Shown: one piece after another, positions 25,221 through 33,193 of the stretch
Layout of the letters: the number at the start of each line of letters is the position of its first letter
How positions within the stretch are numbered: the stretch's first letter is position 1
Assembly: GCA_965215225.1 (NCBI GenBank)
Contig: OZ244039.1
Location: 1,178,001 to 1,242,000, forward strand
Direction: 5' to 3'
Length of the DNA stretch: 64,000 nucleotides
DNA from: G965215225 sp965215225
Lineage (GTDB): Bacteria; Pseudomonadota; Gammaproteobacteria; CBDBNL01; JAAOII01
The notes under the pieces: model-generated
The model's database searches: none
What the model was told of the DNA's origin: nothing
Seen by the model: the letters and a program-made list of their open reading frames with translations, nothing else
Made by a program: the position numbers and the translations under genes

Positions 25221-26579
25221 ATGTTGAGACTCTTAGTTATTGTATTAGTTGGTTTCGCTTGTCTCCCCTTTGGCTTGGCAGCCCAGGATGCCCAGGAGAC
25301 CCAGGAGACCCAGGAGACCCAGGAAACCCAGGAGGATGAGGAGCTTATCATTAAGATAGATCGCGGTATCACAAGGTCAACTACTATTGCCCTAGTTCCC
25401 CTCCGTTCCAGTGACGATAGGCGGGTAGGCTTTGCCATTGATGCCGTTCTGTCTAATAATTTTTATCTCAGCGGTCATTTTGAACAGCTGGATAGACTGA
25501 GCTTCCCTAGCCGCCCTTTTCGCCCAGACCAGATTATCTATAAGAATTGGCGCGAACAAAAAGTAGAGTATCTTGTCTTAGGTGAGCTTAGCCGGCTGGA
25601 CGAGAATAGCTATCAGCTTAATCTATCCATAGCCGATGTGCTGAGCGAACGGCTAGTCGCGCACAATGCCTTTACCTTTGATACCAAATACCAGCGCGAC
25701 TTTGCTCATTATGTGAGTGACTATATATATAAGAAGATAACTGGTATTGATGGTTCTTTCTCGACCAAAATGCTGTTTGTTCGCCGGGTCAGGAATGAGC
25801 AAGGCTATTCATATGGTCTCCATCTGGTAGATGCGGATGGGAAAAGGGAAAAGACTCTTATCCAATCGGATGAGCCGATCATTTCTCCTGCCTGGTCTCC
25901 CGATGCTAAAAAGGTTGCTTATGTTTCTTTTGAGAATGGCAGGTCGAACATCTATGTTCAGCAGATTTCCGATGGTTTTAGGTGGTTGATTACCAACTTT
26001 AAAGGAATTAACAGCGCTCCTGCTTGGTCGCCAGACGGCAAGAATCTTGCCGTTGTCTTGTCGCGTGAGTCAAATGTGGATATCTACATAGTAGATCTGC
26101 TTACTCGCACTGGTCGGCGGCTAACGAGAAATCCAGGCATAGATACCGAACCCAGTTGGTCATCCGATGGTAGTAGGATAGTCTTTACTTCGGATAGAAG
26201 TGGCAGACCGCAGATTTACGAATATGAGCTTTCTACCAATAGGATTAATCGGTTAACTACCGCCTATAGCACCAGCGCCCGCTATACTCATGACGGTGAT
26301 GCGCTGGTTATGGTTGGCCGCAATAGAGGTGGTAATTACAACATAGTGCTCCACACTCTAGAGGATAAACAGACCAAGTCTATTAGCAAAGGTTTTTTGG
26401 ATGATAGTCCTAGCCTATCACCAGACGGTAATCGGGTTGTCTATACTACCCGAGTGGGCAAGTACTATCGCCTAGCCATTGCTTCAGTTGATTTGGGCAA
26501 CAGGGCCTATCTGTCCTTATCTGGTGGCGATATTAGATCTCCTGCTTGGTCTCCTTTTATTTATCGCTATAAGTTCTAA
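25221..26579 (+). CDS. tolB: TolB, periplasmic beta-propeller of the Tol-Pal system
   Basis: A 452-residue protein with signal peptide (MLRLLVIVLVGFACLPFGLAA), an N-terminal domain, and a six-bladed propeller with repeated WSPDGK/YVSFENG.SNIYV motifs (about 215-450). Right after the signal peptide a 9-bp repeat (cccaggaga) encodes QET four times, an extension not usual in TolB that may alter the N-terminal TolA-binding strand. TolB normally works with Pal, but neither pal nor cpoB follows; yejE does. Confidence 0.95.
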   Translation: MLRLLVIVLVGFACLPFGLAAQDAQETQETQETQETQEDEELIIKIDRGITRSTTIALVPLRSSDDRRVGFAIDAVLSNNFYLSGHFEQLDRLSFPSRPFRPDQIIYKNWREQKVEYLVLGELSRLDENSYQLNLSIADVLSERLVAHNAFTFDTKYQRDFAHYVSDYIYKKITGIDGSFSTKMLFVRRVRNEQGYSYGLHLVDADGKREKTLIQSDEPIISPAWSPDAKKVAYVSFENGRSNIYVQQISDGFRWLITNFKGINSAPAWSPDGKNLAVVLSRESNVDIYIVDLLTRTGRRLTRNPGIDTEPSWSSDGSRIVFTSDRSGRPQIYEYELSTNRINRLTTAYSTSARYTHDGDALVMVGRNRGGNYNIVLHTLEDKQTKSISKGFLDDSPSLSPDGNRVVYTTRVGKYYRLAIASVDLGNRAYLSLSGGDIRSPAWSPFIYRYKF

Positions 26580-26587
26580 TTGCTTTT

Positions 26588-27607
26588 ATGGCTGCCAGTC
26601 TAAGCCAACGGGCATGGCAAAAATTCCGTCGTCGCCGCCGGAGCTATTATTCTTTATGGCTATTTGCGACAATCACCCTTTTTTCTTTGGGCGCGGAGTT
26701 TTGGGCAAACGACAAACCTCATCTCATTATTTATGAAGAGCGAATATTCGTTCCGCTTTTTATTGATTATAGTGAGCAGGATCTAGGCGGCGAGTTTCCC
26801 ACTACGCCCGACTATCGCGAGGCCTATATGAGAGACCTCATAGCGGCGAAGAGCAGATTCACCCTATGGCCGCTAATTCCCTTTGGGCCTAAGACGATTA
26901 ACTATGATCTTGATCAAGCAGTTCCCAGTCCGCCAAGCAGGGAGAACTGGCTAGGCACGGATGACCAGGGGCGCGATCTATTGGCACGCGTAATATATGG
27001 TTATCGTATTTCAGTGATATTTGCTTTCTTGCTTACAGTCCTCAGCATCCCCTTGGGAATCCTTCTCGGCGCGGTTCAAGGCTATTATGGTGGCATAACC
27101 GATCTGGCAGGTCAGAGGTTCACCGAGATATGGTCGGGGATGCCAGTTCTCTTCATCCTTATTATCTTAACCAGCCTGGTGCAACCCAATCTATGGTGGC
27201 TATTGCTTCTGACTCTCATATTCAGTTGGATGGGCTTGGCAGATCTGGTGCGCGCCGAGTTCTTGCGCGGTCGTAATATGACCTATGTATTAGCAGCCCG
27301 CTCCATGGGGCTCTCTAACGGTCTCATCATGTTTCGCCACATTCTGCCTAATGCGGCTGTTTCTGCCTTCACTTTTTTTCCTTTCATTTTTACTTCTGCT
27401 ATCACTGTGCTCACATCATTAGATTTTTTAGGTTATGGGTTGCCGCCGGGCTCTGCCTCTCTTGGCGAGCTCATCTCTCAGGCAAAGAACAACCTATCGG
27501 CTCCTTGGCTAGGTGCAACCGCTTTTGTTACTATCACTCTTATGCTGTCATTATTGCTGTTTATCGGTGAGGGGCTGCGCGATGCCTATGACCCACGAGC
27601 GGTCTAG
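26588..27607 (+). CDS. yejE: Microcin C/oligopeptide ABC transporter permease YejE
   Basis: A 339-residue inner-membrane permease. The N-terminal membrane segment (about 25-42) is followed by a periplasmic loop with INYDLDQAVPSPPSRENWLGTDDQGRD-like sequence as in YejE, then five membrane segments with the permease loop EFLRGRNMTYVLAARSMGLS (EAA motif) and LDFLGYGLPPGSASLGELI. It imports peptides with YejA, YejB and YejF, but yejA and yejB are not next to it; the upstream neighbour is tolB, 8 bases away. Confidence 0.92.
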   Translation: MAASLSQRAWQKFRRRRRSYYSLWLFATITLFSLGAEFWANDKPHLIIYEERIFVPLFIDYSEQDLGGEFPTTPDYREAYMRDLIAAKSRFTLWPLIPFGPKTINYDLDQAVPSPPSRENWLGTDDQGRDLLARVIYGYRISVIFAFLLTVLSIPLGILLGAVQGYYGGITDLAGQRFTEIWSGMPVLFILIILTSLVQPNLWWLLLLTLIFSWMGLADLVRAEFLRGRNMTYVLAARSMGLSNGLIMFRHILPNAAVSAFTFFPFIFTSAITVLTSLDFLGYGLPPGSASLGELISQAKNNLSAPWLGATAFVTITLMLSLLLFIGEGLRDAYDPRAV

Positions 27608-27631
27608 TCATGATCGATTTATGACGGATTG

Positions 27632-29194
27632 ATGTCAGCCTTATTAAAGATAGACAGACTCAGTTTAGCCATAGGCACACAGAGGATTCTCACTGGGGTC
27701 TCACTCAATGTCAATGAAGGAGAAGCGGTTGGGCTGGTAGGCGAAAGCGGCTCGGGTAAGAGCATGACCGCTCTGACAGTCATGGGCTTGGCGCCCTTAG
27801 GGGCGACTGTTAAAGGGCGAATCCTATTCAAAGGAACCGATCTGCTGCTCTTAAAGGAAGATGCCAGAGATAACTTGCGCGGCAAAGCCATGACAATGAT
27901 CTTTCAAGACCCCCTTGCTGCTTTGAATCCCCTTCATACTATTGCCAAGCAGCTGGGTGAGATCCTGGCTATTCATAAGGATACTGCCCCTAAGCGACAA
28001 CGGATTGCTGAACTAATGGAACAGGTGGAGCTTGTCCCTCGTCTAGCATCTCAATATCCTCATCAGCTGTCTGGTGGGCAGCGGCAAAGGGTTCTCATTG
28101 CAATGATGATGGCTCATAAACCAGCGCTTCTCTTAGCCGATGAGCCGACCACTGCTCTAGATGCCTCTTTGCGGGTAAAAACCTTAAAACTTCTAACCAG
28201 CCTGTGTTCCACTCAGGGCATAGGGCTGCTGTTAATAACTCACGACATTCGTATGATCAGTGCTTTTACCGACCGCCTCTATGTGATGAAGAGTGGACAA
28301 CTGGTAGAAGATGGTCGCACCAAAGCCTTGCTACAGCGCCCCAAGCATCCTTATACTAAGACTCTGTTAAGGGCGCATAAGTTGGGCGAGCCGACCCCTC
28401 TATCAAGCAAGCAAAAGCTGATGAGGGTTTCCTCATTGAAGGTCCATTATCCAATAAGGAAGGGGGTTTTGAAACTTATTCAGGGCTGGGTGAATGCTCT
28501 CGCCCATGCCAATTTTGATATTCGTTCTGGTGAAACAGTTGCATTCTTGGGCGAGAGTGGCTCAGGCAAGACTTCGCTTGCCTTAGCTCTGATGAGAATA
28601 TTAAAAACGGAAGAATGGGATGGGAAGATTGAGTTTGATGGGGTTGAATTGAGCTCTCTGACCGGGCGCTCCCTTCGTCTTGTCAGACCACAGTTCCAAA
28701 TGATCTTTCAAGATCCCTATTCCAGTCTCAATCCTCGCTTCACTATTAGAAACATAATAGAGGAGAACCTCCAATCCCATTTAACCAAACAAGAGAAACT
28801 AGAACTGGTTGAGAGGTCTCTTGTTGAGGTTCAGCTGAGTAAGGAATACCTGGCTGCTTATCCAAATGAACTATCTGGCGGTCAGCGACAAAGGGTGGCA
28901 ATAGCGCGCGCCATCATTACTCAACCAAAGCTTTTGGTCTTAGATGAACCAACCTCCTCTTTGGATGTCACAGTCCAAGCGGAAATCATTGCCTTGTTTA
29001 AGAAGCTACAGTCCGAGCGCCAGCTGAGCTATGTTTTCATCACTCATGATATTCATCTTGCTCAATCGCTCAGCCATCGCCTCTTGGTGCTACATAAGGG
29101 CAAGGTAGTAGAAAAAGGAGATACCCGCAAGGTGCTCAGCCAACCAAAGTCTTCCTATACGCGCGAACTGGTACTCAGTAGCCTGATGGCATGA
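27632..29194 (+). CDS. yejF: Duplicated ABC ATPase YejF
   Basis: A 520-residue protein with two ABC cassettes that powers YejBE-type peptide import. Walker A GESGSGKS is at 37-44 and GESGSGKT near 308; each half has LSGGQRQRV and a Walker B with DEPT. Start is ATG 27632, preceded by an in-frame TTG. The last 190 bases recur twice downstream together with the end of the convergent rsmB gene. Confidence 0.92.
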   Translation: MSALLKIDRLSLAIGTQRILTGVSLNVNEGEAVGLVGESGSGKSMTALTVMGLAPLGATVKGRILFKGTDLLLLKEDARDNLRGKAMTMIFQDPLAALNPLHTIAKQLGEILAIHKDTAPKRQRIAELMEQVELVPRLASQYPHQLSGGQRQRVLIAMMMAHKPALLLADEPTTALDASLRVKTLKLLTSLCSTQGIGLLLITHDIRMISAFTDRLYVMKSGQLVEDGRTKALLQRPKHPYTKTLLRAHKLGEPTPLSSKQKLMRVSSLKVHYPIRKGVLKLIQGWVNALAHANFDIRSGETVAFLGESGSGKTSLALALMRILKTEEWDGKIEFDGVELSSLTGRSLRLVRPQFQMIFQDPYSSLNPRFTIRNIIEENLQSHLTKQEKLELVERSLVEVQLSKEYLAAYPNELSGGQRQRVAIARAIITQPKLLVLDEPTSSLDVTVQAEIIALFKKLQSERQLSYVFITHDIHLAQSLSHRLLVLHKGKVVEKGDTRKVLSQPKSSYTRELVLSSLMA

Positions 29195-29852
29195 TTGCCC
29201 CATCAAGCTGCCTTCTGTAAGAGGCAATAGTAAAAACCACCATGGTCAGCGCTTGGCCGGCTAGCTGAGGCACTCCCCAGAAGCTACAGTCTGAGCGCCA
29301 GCTGAGCTATGTTTTCATCACTCATGATATTCATCTTGCTCAATCGCTCAGCCATCGCCTCTTGGTGCTACATAAGGGCAAGGTGGTAGAGAAGGGAAAC
29401 ACCCAAAAGGTGCTCAGCAAACCAAAGTCTTCCTATACGCGCGAACTGGTGCACAGTAGTCTAATGGCTAATCCATCAAGCCGCCTTCTGTAAGAGGCAA
29501 TAGTAAAAACCGCCATGACCAGCACTTGGTAGCAGCTGTTGACCGGCTATCTGAGGCACTCCCCAGAAGCTACAGTCCGAGCGCCAGCTGAGCTATGTTT
29601 TCATCACTCATGATATTCATCTTGCTCAATCGCTCAGCCATCGCCTCTTGGTACTGCATAAGGGCAAGGTGGTAGAAAAAGGAGATACCCGCAAGGTGCT
29701 CAGCAAACCAAAGTCTTCCTATACGCGCGAACTGGTGCACAGTAGTCTAATGGCTAATCCATCAAGCCGCCTTCTGTAAGAGGCAATAGTAAAAACCGCC
29801 ATGGTCAGCACTTGGCAGCAGCTGTTGGCCGGCTAGCTGAGGCACTCCCCAG
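29003..29852. repeat. Tandem triplication of the yejF/rsmB convergent junction
   Basis: Three units begin aagctacagtc(c/t)gagcgcc at 29003, 29281 and 29567 and end ggcactccccag at 29280, 29566 and 29852. Each holds about 190 bases of yejF 3' end followed by about 90 bases of rsmB 3' end. The first unit keeps the real yejF stop and the third the real rsmB stop; the middle one is only a spacer. The gap 29195-29761 thus contains no extra gene. Confidence 0.95.
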
Positions 29853-31006
29853 TAGGCATTGATCTTCTTTATCTTTATGGCGCTCTCTTGTTGGGCTATG
29901 ATTGCATCATTTTCTTGCTCTAATAAAGAACAAGAGACATAGAGTAATATTCCGTTCGGCTTCAATGATTCAAGGCAATTCTTTAGCATCAGAACTTGCT
30001 CCTGCTGACGATACTTCTTAAGCTTTATTTCTGGGTAGCGACTTATCATGCCAGATGCCGAACAGGGAATGTCTAATAGCACCTTGTCGTAAATCTCCTT
30101 AGCTCCGCTCATTCTCAGGTCCCGCTCAAGGATTCTTACCCTATTGCTTAGCAGCTGCATTCTGGTTAGATTTTGCTTTAGACTTTTAAGCCGTTGTTGG
30201 TTGCTATCAACACAATCCAGTCTTATCTTAGCTTGATGAACAAGAAGATGAGAGGACTTGTTGCCGGGTGCGGCACAAGCGTCAAGCACTCTTTCATCTG
30301 CTTGAGGGTTCAACAGCTGGGCTGCTAGCTGAGCGCCGAGGTCTTGGACACAGAATAGGCCTTCTTCATAACCTGGCAACTTGTTTATCCTCACTGGCAG
30401 GAAAATCCTTATGCCTAAGGGAGACAGAGACGAGAAGTGGAACCCAATGCCGGCTTGGCGCAGCAGCCTAGCATAGGCCGCCCGACTGATTAGGTGAGAA
30501 TTGATGCGAATGCTAAGGGGAGGTTTCAAGTTGCTTGAGATGAGGATAGATTGCCAATGACAAGGATACTGCTTCTTCATCTCATTGATGAACCAGAGCG
30601 AATGGTCGTAATAGGCTTGTTGTTGGTCATGGGGTATTTTTATTGGTTGGTAAGACCTCAGGCAAGCATTAATCAGAGGCGCTGCCCAGCTCTTGTTTAG
30701 CTTCCTTGCCAAGGAGACCATCTCATTAACAGTTGCATAGGAAGGTATTCTGGTGTATTCCAATTCATAGATTCCCATCATCAAAATCAGCAAGAGATCG
30801 CGATGCTTAGAGGGAAGCTCCTTTGCCACTAGCTGACGGCATTTATAGTCAAGTGAATAATAGTGACGACAAACACCATAGCAAAGTTCAGTCATCAGGC
30901 TATGGTCCTGTGCCTTGAGGATGCTTCTTTTGGCTTCCAACAATGAGCGAATATTCTGCTTGGGAATCCTTGTCAGCAGCTCCAAAGCAGCAAGGCGTGG
31001 GTTCAT
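29762..31006 (-). CDS. rsmB: 16S rRNA m5C967 methyltransferase RsmB
   Basis: A 414-residue rRNA methylase. It has an N-terminal NusB-like helical domain (about 1-130), the SAM motif LDACAAPGNKSSHL and the two catalytic cysteines of m5C enzymes: LLDIPCSASGMISRYPE (motif IV) and YVSCSLLEQE (motif VI). Motif IV usually reads DAPCSGTG, so Ile and Ala are mild departures. It starts 11 bases after fmt and belongs to the def-fmt-rsmB operon. Its C-terminal codons lie in the third unit of the junction repeat. Confidence 0.93.
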   Translation of the reverse strand: MNPRLAALELLTRIPKQNIRSLLEAKRSILKAQDHSLMTELCYGVCRHYYSLDYKCRQLVAKELPSKHRDLLLILMMGIYELEYTRIPSYATVNEMVSLARKLNKSWAAPLINACLRSYQPIKIPHDQQQAYYDHSLWFINEMKKQYPCHWQSILISSNLKPPLSIRINSHLISRAAYARLLRQAGIGFHFSSLSPLGIRIFLPVRINKLPGYEEGLFCVQDLGAQLAAQLLNPQADERVLDACAAPGNKSSHLLVHQAKIRLDCVDSNQQRLKSLKQNLTRMQLLSNRVRILERDLRMSGAKEIYDKVLLDIPCSASGMISRYPEIKLKKYRQQEQVLMLKNCLESLKPNGILLYVSCSLLEQENDAIIAQQESAIKIKKINAYWGVPQLAGQQLLPSADHGGFYYCLLQKAA

Positions 31007-31017
31007 ATCCTCTGGTG

Positions 31018-32295
31018 CTATAGCTGTGGGGGCAGTTTAAGATTGAGACTATGGGCGGGGCTAATCTTTTTGCCGGGCAGCTGAAGCTCTTTAATAATGA
31101 GCACTCCTTCGCCACACTGAATTTTGAATTCATCAGGGGGCGCTGAAAGAATAGAACCAGGCGGCGCCTTGGTGTTTTCCGCCAGGGATACTGCCCGCCA
31201 GATCTTCACTCGCGTGCCGCCTATTGTGTCGCCTATTGTGCCATCTGTTGTTCTACCTGTTGTGCCGCCTATTGTCTTATCTATTGTTTCGCCTATTGTT
31301 CCCCTTGTTGTTCCATCTGTTGTTCCGCCTATTGTTCCCCCTGTTGTTCCATCTGTTGTTCCATCTGTTGTTCCGCCTATTGCCTTATCTATTGTGCCAC
31401 CTATTCCCTTACCTACTGTGCCGCCTATTGTTCCATCTGTTGTTCTACCTGTTGTGCCATCTGTTGTTCCGCCTATTGTTCCATCTGTTGTGCCGCCTAT
31501 TGCCTTATCTATTGTGCCGCCTATTGTTCCGCCTATTGTTCCCCCTGTTGTTCCATCTATTGTTCCGCCTATTGTTCCGCCTATGGTGTTGCCTATTAGA
31601 GTCCAGCAACCTGGTTTAGGATTGAAAGCGCGGATTCGTCTTTCCAATAGGGAAGCGGGAAGTTCCCAGTTTAGTTGGCATTCAGCAGTGGTAATCTTAT
31701 TTGCATAGGAGCTGAGGCTCTCATCCTGGGGAGAGGGACGCCAGGCTTGCGGCCGAGCAAAGAAGTCTATCAGCATAGCGACTGCCAATGGAGTAAGCCT
31801 AGCCAGCAGACTCCCGCTGGTGTCGTCCTTGGCTATGGGACATTCTCGTTGATTGAGAATAGGACCGCTGTCTAATTTGGGCGCTATTTTCATCAGAGTG
31901 ACCCCGCTTTTGCTATCTCCATTTTCGATAGCTCTGGCTACAGGAGCTGCCCCTCGCCAAAGGGGTAACAGGGAAGTATGGATATTAAGGCAGCCCTGGC
32001 TTGGGATGGCTAGGAAAGCCGGCGGCAATATCATACCGAAAGCGACTACTAGTATCCACGCGGGTTTGTATGAGGAGATCTCTGCTATTAATGCTTCATC
32101 AATTCTCTCTGGTTGCAGACAGGGTATCTGATGGGCCAGGGCCAGGTTCTTCACTGGTGGTCTGGTGAGCCTCTTGCCTCTTCCAGCCCTTCGGTCTGGT
32201 TGTGTAATGATGAACTGGGGCGGATAGCCGGCTGCTATTAGGGCATCAAGAACATCGGCGGCAAATTGGGGCGTGCCGGCGAATCCATAGGACAT
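31018..32295 (-). CDS. fmt: Methionyl-tRNA formyltransferase with a 128-residue repeat insert
   Basis: This 425-residue enzyme formylates initiator Met-tRNA; usual length is about 315. The catalytic domain is intact (QFAADVLDALI, NIHTSLLPLWRGAAPVARAI). Between FNPKPGCWTLIG in the C-terminal domain and RVKIWRAVSL, 32 four-residue units (mostly IGGT, TDGT, TGGT) are inserted in frame by a 12-bp minisatellite. They fall at the start of the tRNA-binding C-terminal barrel, where a flexible loop could be tolerated. fmt overlaps def by one base (TAATG). Because fMet formation is nearly universal in bacteria, the gene is probably functional despite the insert. Confidence 0.93.
   Translation of the reverse strand: MSYGFAGTPQFAADVLDALIAAGYPPQFIITQPDRRAGRGKRLTRPPVKNLALAHQIPCLQPERIDEALIAEISSYKPAWILVVAFGMILPPAFLAIPSQGCLNIHTSLLPLWRGAAPVARAIENGDSKSGVTLMKIAPKLDSGPILNQRECPIAKDDTSGSLLARLTPLAVAMLIDFFARPQAWRPSPQDESLSSYANKITTAECQLNWELPASLLERRIRAFNPKPGCWTLIGNTIGGTIGGTIDGTTGGTIGGTIGGTIDKAIGGTTDGTIGGTTDGTTGRTTDGTIGGTVGKGIGGTIDKAIGGTTDGTTDGTTGGTIGGTTDGTTRGTIGETIDKTIGGTTGRTTDGTIGDTIGGTRVKIWRAVSLAENTKAPPGSILSAPPDEFKIQCGEGVLIIKELQLPGKKISPAHSLNLKLPPQL
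31215..31598 (-). repeat. 12-bp minisatellite inside fmt, 32 units
   Basis: 384 bp of imperfect 12-bp units (on the plus strand cctattgttccg, ctgttgttccat and variants) encode GG-T tetrapeptides in fmt. The units are arranged in higher-order blocks (for example, the block around 31380 recurs near 31500). The opposite strand is also open (PPIVPPVVPS), a by-product of the repeat period. Confidence 0.95.
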
Positions 32296-32804
32296 TAAGA
32301 CGCGTCTTGACTTTGGTGGAGGGCTATGAGCTTGCTAAGTTGCGAATTTAGCTGACCCTTTTTCAACGGCGAAAGCTTATCAATGAAGAGAATTCCATCC
32401 ATATGATCTATTTCATGCTGAATGCAAACGGCTAAGAGCCCCTCCGCGTTAAGTTCAAAAGGCTTGCCATCTCGGTTGAGCGCCTTAAGTTGGATAAAAG
32501 AAGGGCGAGTTATCTCAGTGCGGATGCCAGGCAGGGATAGACAGCCCTCATCATAGGCGCTAAGGGCTTTGTCAAGTATTTTAATGGTTGGATTGATAAT
32601 CACCAAAGGCTCTTCTACCTTAATAACAGCTAACCTAAGCGGGACTCCTACCTGAATGGCTGCCAGACCAATCCCTTCAACTAGGCTCATGGTGGCAAAC
32701 ATATCGTCTATCAAGGTTTGCACCTCAGGACCAAAGTCGGTGACAGCTTGTGACTTCTCCCTCAGTTGCCTGTCAGGGTAGATTAATATTTCTCTTGGCG
32801 GCAT
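32295..32804 (-). CDS. def: Peptide deformylase
   Basis: A 169-residue metalloenzyme that removes the formyl group from nascent proteins. All three motifs are visible: GIGLAAIQVG, EGCLSLPGI (Cys ligand) and QHEIDHMDG (His ligands and catalytic Glu). Length is normal. It heads the minus-strand def-fmt-rsmB operon and is divergent from the tRNA cluster. Confidence 0.97.
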   Translation of the reverse strand: MPPREILIYPDRQLREKSQAVTDFGPEVQTLIDDMFATMSLVEGIGLAAIQVGVPLRLAVIKVEEPLVIINPTIKILDKALSAYDEGCLSLPGIRTEITRPSFIQLKALNRDGKPFELNAEGLLAVCIQHEIDHMDGILFIDKLSPLKKGQLNSQLSKLIALHQSQDAS

Positions 32805-32810
32805 TAGTTT

Positions 32811-32816
32811 ATTATA
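32811..32816 (-). promoter_or_regulatory. -10 box (TATAAT) of the def operon, leaderless spacing
   Basis: On the minus strand TATAAT is followed by six bases (aaacta) and the def ATG at 32804, the same spacing as at tolB and clpX. No Shine-Dalgarno is present. Confidence 0.65.
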
Positions 32817-32845
32817 TCGATGAATCCAATCATTTTAACTCATTG

Positions 32846-32851
32846 TATAAT
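32846..32851 (+). promoter_or_regulatory. Probable -10 box of the tRNA-Arg/His genes
   Basis: TATAAT lies 9 bases before the 5' end of tRNA-Arg. Confidence 0.6.
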
Positions 32852-32860
32852 TTAATCAGT

Positions 32861-32934
32861 GCGCCTGTAGCTCAATAGGATAGAGCAACGGCCTTCTAAG
32901 CCGTAGGTTGCAGGTTCGATTCCTGCCAGGCGTG
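32861..32934 (+). tRNA. tRNA-Arg (anticodon TCT)
   Basis: A 74-base cloverleaf with acceptor GCGCCTG paired to CAGGCGT (one G-T pair), D arm with AGCTCAATAGGATAGAGC, anticodon stem-loop CGGCCTTCTAAGCCG and T arm GGTTCGATTCC. CCA is not encoded. Confidence 0.95.
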
Positions 32935-32941
32935 CGGAAAT

Positions 32942-33015
32942 GGTGGGCGTAGCTCAGTTGGTAGAGCACAGGATTGTGGCTCCTGAGGTCGTGGGTTCGA
33001 GACCCATCGTCCACC
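32942..33015 (+). tRNA. tRNA-His (anticodon GTG)
   Basis: Acceptor GTGGGCG pairs with CGTCCAC; the extra 5' G at 32942 faces C73, the histidine identity pair. Anticodon loop TTGTGGC, T arm GTGGGTTCGAGACCCAT. It follows tRNA-Arg after 7 bases and probably shares its transcript. Confidence 0.95.
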
Positions 33016-33036
33016 CATTTTTTTTAGAACTTTGGC

Positions 33037-33042
33037 TATAAT
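33037..33042 (+). promoter_or_regulatory. Probable -10 box of tRNA-Leu
   Basis: TATAAT lies 11 bases before the tRNA 5' end, preceded by a T-run (33018-33025) after tRNA-His that may help end the upstream transcript. Confidence 0.55.
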
Positions 33043-33053
33043 CTTATCTTAAG

Positions 33054-33135
33054 GCGAAAGTGGCGGAATTGGTAGACGCGCAGGACTTAGAATCCTGTAT
33101 CGCAAGATGTGAGAGTTCGAGTCTCTCCTTTCGCA
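33054..33135 (+). tRNA. tRNA-Leu (anticodon TAG)
   Basis: An 82-base class II tRNA with acceptor GCGAAAG/CTTTCGC, D arm TGGCGGAATTGGTAGACGC, anticodon loop CTTAGAA (TAG) and a long variable arm (TATCGCAAGATGT). CCA is not encoded. Confidence 0.95.
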
Positions 33136-33193
33136 TTATTCATCTGGGGTCCGTAGGCCTATAGATTTATGGATTTATATGTAGGACATATTT

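Noticed and set aside
29281..29566. Extra small ABC-transporter gene fragment
   Set aside because: It is the middle unit of the yejF/rsmB junction repeat and has no start or complete domain.
31124..31708. Proline/valine-rich ORF on the plus strand across fmt
   Set aside because: It is the antisense of the 12-bp repeat inside fmt, which has clear enzyme motifs on the minus strand.
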